Source of the DNA: Hydractinia symbiolongicarpus
Taxonomy: Eukaryota; Cnidaria; Hydrozoa; Anthoathecata; Hydractiniidae
DNA: 64,000 nt
NCBI RefSeq assembly: GCF_029227915.1
Contig: NC_079888.1
Location: 12,073,001-12,137,000 of the forward strand
Direction: 5' to 3'
Shown: positions 1-13,796 of the stretch, in pieces
Layout of the letters: each line of letters opens with the position of its first letter
Position numbering within the stretch: the first letter of the stretch is position 1
Translations under genes and position numbers: made by a program
Notes under the pieces: model-generated
Databases searched by the model: none
What the model saw: the letters and a program-made list of their open reading frames with translations, nothing else
Told to the model about the DNA's origin: nothing

Positions 1-930
1 CGTTGTACTTGGTCTAACATTGCGTCCTACTTTTATTTAATATAATAATATCAAACCTAATTAAAAAGAGGTTTTGTATTTTAAAAATTATTATTTAACA
101 GTGCAGTTTTCTAACTTCTCCACAACCGAGCGAAAATTCTTCATACCTAAACTTTTTCAAACACTTTCGATGTCATTTTTTTATTTAGTTTTTTCTGTTT
201 AGAAAAACGTATAATGCTTGAGTATGGTATTCCCGCGTCTCACGTCGTTGCTATGTTGAGTGTTGTATGAGAAACAACTACACAATTGACAGATGGCTAC
301 GATATTAGTGCTATTCTTACAATAGTAAATTTGCATGTTAAGTTGATAATCGTCGTCTCACATCACTTTTACACACTTTCTTGATTAAAATTAAGTATCT
401 AAATGATAATACGTTCTGTTTGTCTTTGTGGAGACGTGAGCATTTCTCTTAAAATTTCTACTTATAAGGTTAATCAACAGTTAAGGATTTACGTTACACT
501 TATATGGAAGACTTCGCAATTGGCGACACAGGCACACAAAACATCAAACACGAGCTGAGATGAGATGTAAAGCAAACAAATCATTAGAAATTTTTAGAAG
601 AACTCGTTTTCTGTAATAGAATAAGCCGAAGTTATTGATGATTGCTTACCTGAGTGTGGTGTGCGTGTGGTTCTGTTTTAGGTTCGAGGATGCTCCTAGC
701 TTCAAGCCAGGTCGTTACTGTTAGCAACCGGTTAACAACGATTCAGACAAAATGTAACGTGAAACGAGCCACAGGTAAGAAAAAATATTTAAAGATTGTG
801 ATGTTTCTTATTTTTTGTTTATTTTTTTTGTATTTCTCTGTTGTTGTTTTGTTTTTGACGATTTGGGAAATGTGCACAGTTAACTCACGATATCACGATA
901 TCGATGTAACAAACAAAAGGGGGGGGGAGG
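1..930. other. No recognisable gene
   Basis: AT-rich sequence with only short, uninformative frames. The one structured segment is a possible exon listed separately at 682-774. I see no transposon ends or RNA genes here. Confidence 0.5.
682..774 (+). other. Possible small exon, unidentified
   Basis: A pyrimidine-rich stretch ending in TTTTAG lies directly before 682 and GTAAGA directly after 774, so the segment has plausible acceptor and donor sites. The enclosed 93 bases are open in one frame (around VTVSNRLTTIQTKCNVK) and richer in GC than the flanks. I recognise no domain and see no partner exon. It could be coding, a 5' UTR exon, or chance. Confidence 0.2.
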
Positions 931-1241
931 CTTTCATGGGAAAAATGGATTGGAAATTATTCCGATACTAAACCTATATATTCCGATACTAAATTCTATA
1001 TAAGCCTTATGTTGATGATATTTTTGCTGCATTCACAAACAGAGAAGAAGCCATTAAATTCTTTAATTATTTAAACTTAAGACATCCTAACATAAAATTT
1101 ACTATGGAAACAGAAACGAACGGTAAATTAGCCTTTTTAGATTTATTACTTGATAACTCATTAAAAAAAACTTTTACTGGTATTTTCACTAACTACTTTA
1201 GCTTTACTGCTTTTTCTTACAAAGTTGGACTCATCAAATGT
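931..1241 (+). pseudogene. Penelope-like element reverse transcriptase, 5' fragment
   Basis: The frame from about 1001 reads YVDDIFAAF, then HPNIKF, LAFLDLLL and FTGIFTNYFSF, ending SYKVGLIK. This is the catalytic YxDD motif and following region of Penelope-like (PLE) reverse transcriptases. Upstream the frame shifts: an MGK...SDTKP segment matches the stretch before YVDD but carries stops and a short internal duplication. The reading frame continues exactly at 9160, on the far side of the inserted element. It is one half of a dead PLE copy; the reverse transcriptase N terminus is not recognisable. Confidence 0.85.
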
Positions 1242-1539
1242 CAGGGGCGTAGCCAGAAAAAAATTAACCTTAGTCGAACCATTGACCCGCAGGGTGAACA
1301 TCGCACCGAAGGTGCGATAATAACCAACTGGGGGTTTGGGGACCAACGCCTTTTTACGCCCTTTAAGCACTGAAACGGCATAAAAACGACTCTCTGACAT
1401 ACGCGATAGACGTTAAGTGTTGATCGAATTGATCGAAAAAGAGGAATAAATGACATCATATAAAATACATTAAAATCTTTATCATCAAGGTTTTAATCAA
1501 ACCAGCAATAAGACAACACAACACCATCATAATGTTTTT

Positions 1540-2010
1540 TATATGACGTCAGCTGTGCAGATACAAAAAAAAATGCGGAATTTAGTTTATTCGTTGCCTA
1601 TAATGTGTATAGGTTAAAACGCTACTCAGGAAAATGTATATGATCATGTATGCTTTTGATGAGACGTTAATCAGATATAAGTGTTTAAAGATTTTGCTGA
1701 CGTCAGCAATGGTCCGTAAAAACCTAAAAACTTTTTTTTAAAAATTTGTATACTTGCTGCCTTTATCGTATAGATCTTGAAACGCTGATCAAGAAAATGT
1801 ATAGGATCATGTACTTTTGACAAATCAACCCATCCATTCCGAAACGGATTTGGGGACCCATGTTTAGGAAACTTACCCAAATTGGTCTAAGGTGTTCCCT
1901 AGTTACCCACGCGGTGAAAATCATTGACGTCACCACCTCGTTTCCAAGTTATTTGGCCTCAAAATTTTTAGTGGACTAATCTTAATATACTTTCCTTTGA
2001 CGTCAACATT
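1540..2010 (+). repeat. Dispersed GACGTCA-bearing repeat, copy A
   Basis: This segment is clearly similar to 3721-4260. Both contain the phrases TTTAGTTTATTCGTTGCCT, CAAGAAAATGTATAGGATC and TTGACGTCACCACC in the same order, with a deletion of about 60 bp in this copy. A third, inverted copy lies at the window's right edge. No coding capacity is seen. It lacks the GACA tract and the terminal motif found with copy B, so it is partial. Confidence 0.75.
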
Positions 2011-3620
2011 ATTGCGAAGCAATTGAGCTTTGCGAGCGAAGCGAAATTGTGGAGCACGTTTGCTACACGCGAGGTATACCAAGAGAATTATTGAGATTCT
2101 CAAAATTTCGATAGAAAAAAAATCATATAAAATCAGCGTAAAGAAATAGGACTGATATTTTTGCACATAAAGCTAGGGTATTTTTTTTAATAAAACAAAT
2201 AAGTTTGGACCGAGGTGTTAAAGTATAAGTTTAGTAAAAAATGCAATAAGTACGGCTCGTACATATATTTTAACATATATTTTTAACTCAAAGTCATAAA
2301 CCCACGTAAATTTCTAATGTAATTTCAATAACCCCATGTAAGAATAACTTGGCATTTTACACGTAGCCTGAAAAGTTTAACAGGATGTCAGAAACAAAAG
2401 AATAAAAAATAACTTAACACACACACTTTAAATTCTACAAAATTTGTTCAAGTTGTGATATTGCATGTGGTCCCCTTGTAAAGTTTACAGGTAATGTGAA
2501 AAAAAACTATACTCTATGGGCATTAACATGATTCACACTATCCTAAAAGTTCAAGAAAGATTTTGTAGCTAGCTTGCTACATCATAATTCGTGTTCAAAA
2601 AAGAAGAAAAGTTTGACTACTAAGGTAGCTATAAATACCTAATAAAAGAGGAATAACAACATAACTTATAGGTTAGAGCTAACTATGGGATGGAGCCTTC
2701 TTAAAGCTAACATTAGCTAGCTAACAGTAGCTAGGACACCCAGTTAAATATACTTAAGCTGGGGAGACTTAGCTACGTCTATAGCTAGCCATTTGTGCTT
2801 AGTAAAACACATAAGGAAAACAATAGCTATGTAAAAATTATGACATTTGCAGTTATAGTTCAACACACCAGAATTTTCTATTTCGCCAGCACATTGTAGC
2901 CAGCTAACAGCTTTATGTAGCATTTTGAATTTTAGGACAAATACATTAGTTACGCACCAGGAGACACATTAATTATGCAAAAAAACAAAAACAAATATGC
3001 TAGCTTCTTTATAAAAAAACGCGGTAAACTTTAAGAATTTGAAGCTCTAATTGATTTTTTTTGAGAATACGATTCTCCTTGACAACTTTAAGTGTCCTAC
3101 ATATAAAAACGGAAAGTCTAAAATATCAAAGTTCTTACTTTTTCTTAATTCCAAGTCACTTGAACTTGAAACTCTAGCATTCATTTTCTACTTCTAACTT
3201 TACTTCCGAAGTAACTTATTGTAGCTTACTTCTACTTCTTCACTTGGACTTTTCTTTCTTTCTCATATATTCTATTTTGAAACACTTTTTTACCATTTCA
3301 CTTTTTGCACTTGTTTGAAAACAAAGGGACCGTTCCTTTGTTGTTGTTTTGTGTGTCAGTGTTAACGCTGTTCCAAAGTATATGCTTTTTTAATCCACTC
3401 TACTTCTTTACTTTGACTTTCCTTGCTCTTAATATCTGCACTTTTTTATGACTAAGGGATCGTCGAAAATAAGACATTTTTTAACCGCTTCTTCAGTTCG
3501 CCTTTTGTGTCGAGAACTTTGTCGAGAAAATTTTATGTTTTGTTTGTTAATGTAAACAAAACAAAAAAACTCGACAAACTGGCGCATTCGGGTGGTAAAA
3601 TATATTGCGTTTGCAAAATT
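2011..3620. other. Gene-free interior of the inserted element
   Basis: AT-rich filler with many GCTAGCTA runs and pyrimidine-rich tracts near 3120-3420. No convincing coding frame, RNA gene or transposon end is seen. Confidence 0.5.
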
Positions 3621-3623
3621 CAC

Positions 3624-5372
<1,749 letters not shown>

Positions 5373-5554
5373 ATGTTCATTCTCCTTTCTTCATATTTAG
5401 CACCAAAATAACGTTTTCTGCAGATTGGAGGTTATTAAAAAATAACCAAATCAAAATCTTCTTTCTTCATAAATATAATAAAAAATTCAAAAATATAATG
5501 AAATGGAACCATGGACAAAATGCCTTAATACATATCATTAAAAACCTCGTGTTA

Positions 5555-7460
5555 ATTACGGAGTTTCATACCGCGCAGGTCACTAGCGAAGCGCTTGTAG
5601 GGACAAATTTTTATATCCCCCGCAGAGCGTAAGGCATTTGCTAAGAAAAACATGCAGTACGAAGAGAATTATTCACTTTTTCGTTTGTATTTTTACTTTT
5701 TAAACTGGTGCGATATATTGATTTTACAATTATTTAAAGGAAGGATACTCAGTATTGACATAAGATTGCATATTATGAAGGTTCAAGACCTAAACTTGGT
5801 TATTAATTTAATTGCTTCAAGTTGTGGGGTACACTCATCATGAAAAGATGAAAAGTTGGCAGTCAAAAGAGAAAGAAACCTTATTTTCGTAGTTAGTTAC
5901 ATCACAAGTTTTAATATTGTCTTAAATATCACAGTGCTGATCAAGGAGGGATTGCTAGCATGTGATTGAAGATTTATATAGTCACTAGTACAGCCAAAAT
6001 AATGTAGCTCATTAAACACAGTAAAGAAAACAATGGGTTTTTTTCTAAACTAATAGTTTCATGCTCATTAAACAGATACCTAGCTAGCTATAATATGAAA
6101 AAAAAATTCCAAAATTTCTTATTTTGTGTTTGCTAGAAACTTTTATTTAACTAACCAGGGCGGCGCTTTGTACATTTTTTATAAACCAAATTAAAAATTG
6201 TCAGGAAGCTGGCTGTATCTGTCTCGTTGTAGTTTTTGTTAGCTAGGGGTCACACTGGGTCACTCATATATATCGTAGCATTATTCATACAGTAATCAGA
6301 TATATAGGTGGGTAAGTGCCCAGATGCTAAAGATAGGATCAAAAAAACTCATTTCTAATATCACTCAAATTAACAGTGTAGTTCAAACACCAACTTAGCC
6401 TTAAAAATTGCTACGCCTCAATTTTGCATTAGAATAATTTTAATCTGTAAAGTACAAAGTTTCGACCACTGCGAAATATAAAATAAAATAACATACTGTG
6501 GTTAAAATTAACAAATTTAATGGAAAGTAACTTTTTAAACAAATTTAGTGACTTTAACTGTTTTAGTAAAATACTTTCGGTTGCCAAATGTTTATGTACC
6601 AAAATTACTATAGCTATCACAAAATTGTAAAAGTGGACCTTGCCTAAATTTATTTTTGCATTTTACCAAAATTAAGAACACAGTAATACAGTGTAACATG
6701 CTATTATATATATCCCTAGCTAGTTATGTAATATTTATCTACAATAATTTCTAACGAAAAGTCAAAGCCAGTCATTATATCATTGAAGTGTGTATTTTAT
6801 TATCAGTCGATTTCATCTGTGCTCTTTTTTATATAACTAGTTAGCTATACTTTGCAAATAAATCCTTTATTAAATGCTCTTCCACGTTAATCCATTTCAA
6901 ACTTGCAGATCCATATATAGCTAGCTAGCTATAGCTTACTGTAAAAAAACCTTCCTTTAAGTCTTTCTATAGCTAGCTTTAATTTTTTCTTCTTCTTGCC
7001 AAAGTGCACTGATAATGATAGAATAGTGTTTCTTTTTAACCATTACTTTATTCCTCACAACACACAAGGCATGGTATATGTAGCTTGCAACTTCAGGAAG
7101 CTAACCCCTAAAACCAACATCAACAACATGTCTTCTCTTGCCTCTCTATAAAAGTCAGTAATTTATGTATTCTTTGATTCCAACATCTTACCCACGTCAA
7201 TATACCACAAAGAGGGTTAGCAACACCAATTAAACTTGTTATTAAAAAGCAAAACATCGGTTAACGTAAAAAATTAGTTGAAGAAACACCAGGCAGGATT
7301 TTGCATTTCTGCCTCTTTTCGCAGCACTAACCAGAATAGTTGTGAAAAACTGACCATGAAAATTATTTGGGCTATCGAGACAAATGAAAACAAGCCAAAA
7401 ATTTTTCCCTACAAAGCGCTTCACTAGCGCCCAGACCTGCGCGGTATGAAACTCCGTAAT
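5555..7460. repeat. Inverted repeat pair about 1.8 kb apart
   Basis: 5555-5610 (ATTACGGAGTTTCATACCGC then GCAGGT, CACTAGCGAAGCGCTT and GTAGGGA) is matched in reverse complement by 7401-7460 with a few substitutions and a short indel. The arms could be subterminal repeats of another inserted element. No coding frame lies between them; the interval is AT-rich with CTAG repeats. Confidence 0.6.
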
Positions 7461-9159
7461 ACGTTCCACACATCGTGTTACAAATATTAAAATTATGGGC
7501 ATAGTTGGGATTATTAGTTAAGTAAGGAACATTCTTGCGTAAAAATTTTAACCTTCTTTTGGAAAATTTGTAAAAATATGTTACGTTTGATTCGATTCAT
7601 CATGTTTTAGAAATAATGTACAAAGCATGAATTACAGACTAAACTAAATTTAAACAATGAGAAGAACGAGGATATGTATAAAGCTAATCTGTTTTGCTAT
7701 AAAATGTTAGCATGACAACTATTAATTTTAACTGATACATTGCCAGTATCGTCATAACATTGACCTTATCAATTCTGTATATAAATCAAGAAAAAGTTCA
7801 TAAGGTTTTTAAAATGACCTTTGAAAAAGACAAACCTGAGAGCCTTCACTACAATGAACAAACCTTAAGACGTCCCCTCGCAAGTTACAATGGGAAAATT
7901 AATCGTAATCACTGAGGTGTGGAGCTTGTCGTAGTGAGTGCCTACATTATATTTTCCAATACCGTTAATAGAACCTGAAGGGAATGAATCTACCAAGGTT
8001 CTGCAGATAAAACTTGTTTAGGTTTAATAGGTTTCGATTTAGAAAGCCCTTTGACGCAAAAGATTTTAAGTTAAAGGTTTGCTTTTTACAAATGGAAGAA
8101 GTCTCGTCATTAGTAGTTGAAGTACAGCATTGATTAACTAACGTTTGGGCTAATGCAAAAGGAACAACTTCGAGATGATACACACGTTTCCTTTTTTTTT
8201 CTTTTGCTTTGTTATCATAACGTATGACAACCTAGCTTAAAATTTTGAGCAGAACGCTTTAACATAGCTTTACTCAAACTTAAAGAAACTGAAGGGATTA
8301 GGTTTAAATTGCCCAGAATGTTTGTCATTATCGCAAAATAAAATAAAAACTGGTTGTAAATTTTTATTTGAAGGCAGATGAGGAAAAATCTTCTGATTTA
8401 AAACCGTGTTGAATCATAGCTGACCACAATCAGGATAAAAAGTTAAAATATTTCTCTTAAATAAACTGCTATAAGGAGTTATAAGAATAGCTTTCTTCTG
8501 TATAGCTACAAGATCTGCTGTCTACACAGTGTTACAGAAGAGGACGAATGGCTAGCTAACTGAAAACTTGAAAGTGCTTTCTACACAGAAAAACAAATCT
8601 GAAGATTAACATACAGATACAAAAATTGGATGGTTCGAGTATAGAGAATTTTCATGAAGCTCTATACAAGTTATAAAGCTAAATACTGATCCACGCTTGA
8701 TTTGACAGCAACATCATGCTTTCTTCACCTTCACAACTTCGCTAGCCTTGTTTTTTTTTACTTTTTTGCGTATTTTCTATAGCCATATATGGAGCGAATT
8801 TTTAACCTCTCTGCGAAATTTACTAGCCAATAGGATGCGTCCAAAATTACCATAAATGGAAGACATAAGACCGTACATAGGCATAATTTTCGCAGGTAAT
8901 CCTGCGAAAAGGACTATCTGCGAAACAAAGTAGAGATTCAACACCTCAGCCTGCAAAACAAAGTGGATACTGTTAAATACTGCGAAAACGACGTGCGAAG
9001 CGCGAAGCTTGTGTGCGCCGCCCGGGAAAAAATTTGTGCCGATGCACAATTGGTGCGCCCATCCATGTGTTGGCGGTGGCGGTGGAAAAAACGACGTGTT
9101 GAAATGAAACTAGTAGGTAAGTCGATCGCAGAGCCTGACTGACGCTGTCTACGCCCCTG
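7461..9159. other. Gene-free right part of the inserted element
   Basis: Nothing coding is recognised. From about 8770 to the element end the GC content rises and TGCGAAA-type motifs recur, as often seen in subterminal transposon sequence. Confidence 0.4.
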
Positions 9160-10095
9160 AATGTTTAATCGATAGAGCATTCAAATTAAATAACACTTAG
9201 CTAGGGTTTCACACCGATCTAACCGATATTAAAATTATTTTAAAGCGTAACCTTTATCTTGAGTATTTAATTAATAAAATAATTTGTTATTACCTAAATA
9301 ATAAACACAGTGAAAATAAGAGCGTAAATGAGGCGGACGATACACACTACTTTAAGCTTCCATTTATCGGTAACTCGTCCAAACAAGTAAACATAAAAAT
9401 TAACAAGGTTATTAAAAAGTATTGCAAATCACGTTTCATAAAAATTGTTTTTCAATCATTTAAAATAGGTAGCTTATTCTCAACTAAAGATAAAATTCCT
9501 AAGCATTTAAAATCAAACGTTGTCTATAAATTTGCTTGTGCCACCACCTGTTATATTGGTGAAACCACCAGACATATTGGACAACGTATTGACGAACATT
9601 TGAAGAAAGATAAAAACTCTCATGTGTACAAACACATTCGAGAGAAAAAGGAATGTTTTGATAATGCTACTGTTGAATCTTTTTCTATTCTAGATTATGC
9701 ATAAACAAAATGGCAACTCAAATTGAAAGAAGGGTTGCATATAAGTAGGAAAAATCCAGATTTAAATAAACAGGTTAAGTATGTTGACAAAACCCTAATA
9801 GTCTAACATTTATTCTCTGGTACCTACACTTTTTCTTTTGTCTCCTTCCGTCACACTTTCTTTTTTCACCGCTTTCTCTATGAAGCCGTTAATGGTTTTT
9901 TATTATGTTCTTTCATCTATTACTCTGTAAAAGTTTTTATTATATATTAATATTCTTTAATTACTTTCCATTGTATTACGTATATACTCATTATTTTAAC
10001 GAGTTTTGTATTTATATTTATGACAACTTGTAATTTTTCATTATATTGACTGAAGATAATGTCGAAACATGTTTCAAATAAAAAAATGCGTATTT
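9160..10095 (+). pseudogene. Penelope-like element, 3' part with GIY-YIG endonuclease
   Basis: Continuing the frame from 1241, this reads LIDRAFKLNN, a stop, LGFHTDL, then LPFIGNSS, IVFQSFKIGSLFSTKD and a GIY-YIG nuclease block (VVYKFACATTCYIGETTRHI, then GQRIDEHL and SHVYKHI). It ends LNKQVKYV. In-frame stops at NNT*LG and DYA*T show the copy is dead. The GIY-YIG domain downstream of the reverse transcriptase is diagnostic of PLEs. The 3' part (9800-10095) is non-coding and ends near a GAAACATGTTTCAAATAAA stretch. Confidence 0.88.
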
Positions 10096-12883
10096 TTCTT
10101 AAAATATTAACTCACATTGTGCTAATACGAACATTTGGAAATATTTTTTTGTTATCTCCTTCTTTGCTAAATCTTTAGTCAAAAATTATTCAGTTGATAA
10201 ACATTTGAAAGTAATCACACGTGTAAGATAAAATGAAGACTATATGTGTAATTTACAGACCAGAATATATAATTTACGGATCAAAATTGATATTTTACGG
10301 ACCAGATTTTCAAAAAATTCATTTTTTTGATGACGTCACTACAGGTGGTAATGACGTCATAAGACTCAAATTAAAAGCCAATCTTATTCCTATTGTGATT
10401 AATTCTTCATATTGAGAAATATACTTACTTTTGTAAAAAAAGAAGAAATTGATGTTTTGAATTGGAAAAAAACATTTTTTTGAATTATAAGTGTGCCAAG
10501 TTTTATAGCAAAATGATTTGTAGTTCATGAGTAAAAAAACAAGTCACGCAAGATCTCCAGCTTTGATATTATTCTTCATCCTCGCTCATTGTGAATAACA
10601 TTGTGTAATAACCAGCCACCAGGAAGGTGAATGTACAACAAATTAAACTCACTTTTTTAAAATAGCGTAGACAATCTGATAATGAATAATTACTTTTATA
10701 TAATTTGCTATCTTTTTAATGGAATTTTCTAAGAATAGAGACATTATTTCTTAGTGTTTTTTTTTTTGGCTGTTTTGGCTACATAACAGTATAATCAATA
10801 GTTTGTTTTGATGAAGAAGCAAGACAACACAAGGGACTGTATTTGTTACTATACCAAAATGCTATATACTATATATAGTCTTAAGAAGGTAATTAATATC
10901 TCTTAAAAGATTTTAAAGTTGTTGTTGTTGGCTTCAACTTGCTTTATATGCAATACTTTGATATGATTCTGTATAGATTTTAAAAAATAGCTAGCTAACG
11001 GGCTAGGTTAAAAAGTTCAAAGTTTCTTATACTAAAAAAACTTGATTTAAAAGCAAGGTACTTGCTTAAGTAAAATAAACATTGAATATCAAATTCTTGT
11101 TAGGTACTTTTCTGTCGTTTTTATATTCGAGTCTCCAAGATGATTTAAGATCTTGTTTTCGCCCTCAATGCTCAAATTTTTCCCCCGCTGAAAACTTGAT
11201 TTTGGTGTACACTTTTTTTTATAAGAAATCAAGCAATAGTCAACATCTGAAAGTTAAATTCTGTGCTCATTTTACTAGAAAAAAAAAACTTTCTTAACAA
11301 GTTTCTTAAATTTTGACGGCGACTATAATAATTTTTCTTCAAGATAACAAGTATATTCAATGAAAACATCATTTTGACACAAGAGACTTTGATGCCTCCT
11401 TGTTTGACTTACTATTTTCAATTTTACGAAATATTTCGCACTATTTTTAAACCGGAGTTTTGTTTTCAAGTATCCTTTGGACGGCTGACATCTTGACGAT
11501 CTAGCAAAACAAAGCAATCGTTCTTTTGTTGTTTGTGTTCAGATTTTAAATTTTAAATGTTTTAGGCGCATTCGAATTTTTTAAACTTTTTGTTCTATTT
11601 GTTGTGAGATTAACCTTTAGCCACAAGAACGTTCGAGATGGGACCAGGATTTTTGTTGGAGATAGAGAAAAATTCGAGATACAGAGAGGAAAATATTTTA
11701 GAGCGTACACAAATGTTTAAGAGAACAGGATTTTTTTGAGATAGAAAGAAGTTTCGATATTCACGATAAAGAGAGTTCACTGGACAAACACATTTGTACT
11801 TGGTAACGGAAAATTACATACGCAGACCGGAAATACAAAAATGCTGAGTAAATTGCACTTTTTTAACATGTAATTTAAATTATTAGTTTATATGAATTTA
11901 TATAACGGGAACAGAAACTTATATAAAAATATACCATGTTTATAATTGCATTACCATATCTGTTTGTGTGAAATGAGCTACGAAACAAGGAACCACAAAT
12001 CCATTACAATGTCACAAAAATATAATCCATGTTAATTAAAAAACGAATCCTCACACTGTTTGACAGCAAATTTAATTTCAATACTGTCATATCTTTAATT
12101 TTCTAATGGAGGATTTAATCTTTTTATTCTGCATTTAATTAAAAGACGTCTTACCCTATCGTTTCACATTTTATAAGTTTACAGTCTGGAAGTTTGGTGC
12201 GCGAAATCGTAAAATTTGTTAAGAGAAACGTTGATACCGTGCATACTGACAATCGTTTAGCGGTAAGTAGTTTTACTAATTTAAGGTTACGGACAAGTCA
12301 TCCTTTATTAATATTGCACTTCGCTCAACGTTTGTAGATAACGTTGTGCAATAAATAGATCACAAAAAAAGTTTAAAGTACAAGTAGAAAATGTCTGGAC
12401 TTTGGATACACAGTGAACGACTCTCTATAATTATAAGTCCATAGGATCAAATAATTCGTTTAATTTGTAGAGAGTTAGAATTATAGGCTCGTCTGACGTT
12501 TTATAACAGACCATTATAATAATGGAGTTGAATTACAACTGTATATAAATAAACAACATGTGCTTGATATAATGTGAACTATCCTCTAAACAATAAAGCT
12601 GTCATTTATGGAAACCTTTCAACATCTAATTTTTTTCGCCAAAATTAATTGCAAAATATCACAAACGGTTGTATTTCCTATGAAATATTAAATGTACCAT
12701 TTGCCAACTGCGAGTTTAAAATTTTGGGTGATACTTTTGTATTTTTACGCCCAACTTGGAAGAATATATGCATATAGCAGGAATGTTGAAACACTTCCTA
12801 CGTTCTACCTAAAAAGAGTGTTAGAAAAAAAAGGAACGTGTTTATAGTGATTAGAATTTTTAACTTATTGTAATCTACAGTGG
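10096..12883. other. No gene recognised
   Basis: AT-rich intergenic DNA. Two TGACGTCA palindromes lie 21 bp apart near 10331 and 10352. Frames here are short and have no recognisable domain. Confidence 0.5.
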
Positions 12884-12945
12884 ACATGGTGTAGTGGTAG
12901 CGAATTCGAATTATTATCTTAAATCTGAAGGTCACGCTTCTGCTT
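12884..12945 (+). repeat. tRNA-like (SINE-type) relic
   Basis: GGACATGGTGTAGTGGTAGC resembles the 5' half of a glycine- or glutamate-type tRNA, including an A-box-like stretch. The 3' half has no good B box and I cannot fold a full cloverleaf. It is more likely a SINE or tRNA pseudogene remnant than a functional tRNA. Confidence 0.25.
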
Positions 12946-13796
12946 CTGTCGAGGAAACGAGTTAGAACATTATTATAACCTTCTGTGGTAACGTAGTCAC
13001 AGTCAGAGATAAGGAGGAACATGCTGTTTAGATGATATCCAAAAAAGCGCAGACAGAGAGTATTTGGTTTTTGTCTTTTTAGAAATCGAATAAAAACTGA
13101 GAACATAATGCAGACAATGTTTTGAACTTTCTAGTTTATCATATATTCCACCAAAATCTTTATACATTGTTCAAGTAAGCTTTAACTGTCCTTAGTTTCA
13201 AATACTAGTTATTTTTAACCTAATTTCGCCCCCTCTCCTTAACTGCCCTCTTAATATTCCCCCATTACTTGTCAAGTATACCGTTTTAGGGATTAGAAAT
13301 TGGAGACTTTTAATCATTTTAGTTTGCTCCCGAGAGTCTAACAAATTTTGGTGTAATATCACGTTTGTCTTGTCTCATCGATCTAGAGGACAGACGTAAC
13401 ATTACACGAGAAAAAAAAACACACAAATTTTTTTTATTTCCTTAATTATCCTTATTAAGAGTTCATATTATAGCCTTTTTATGCGTTAATCAGGTTATTT
13501 TACAGATTTAAGTCGTTTGAAAGTCTTTTTATTCCAAAGTTTATGTTCCACAGATTTACCCCTTTATATTCTCAAATATATGACGACATCATCTTTAACT
13601 AACTGGCATCACCCAAATTTTAAAATTGAGAAATCGCTGCAATAAAGAATTACAACCCAGGTTGGCTTCTACAGATTATACATCAGGACAAAGGGTACAA
13701 ATCAAGACAGGATGATAAAACAAAGTAGGAAATGTATGCAACATAGAATCTTTTTTGTCTTAATTTTAGGGTAAATCTTAGATTTATAACTGAAAC

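Noticed and set aside
654-971. 105-residue plus-strand frame as a gene
   Set aside because: Composition outside 682-774 is low-complexity and the frame runs through a splice-like donor; only the small possible exon was kept.
10055-10090. Hammerhead-like motif at the 3' end of the first Penelope-like copy
   Set aside because: It reads CTGAAGA rather than CTGATGA before GAAAC, and no proper stem II can be drawn; at best decayed.
12884-12945. Functional tRNA gene
   Set aside because: Only the 5' half resembles a tRNA; no B box or cloverleaf.
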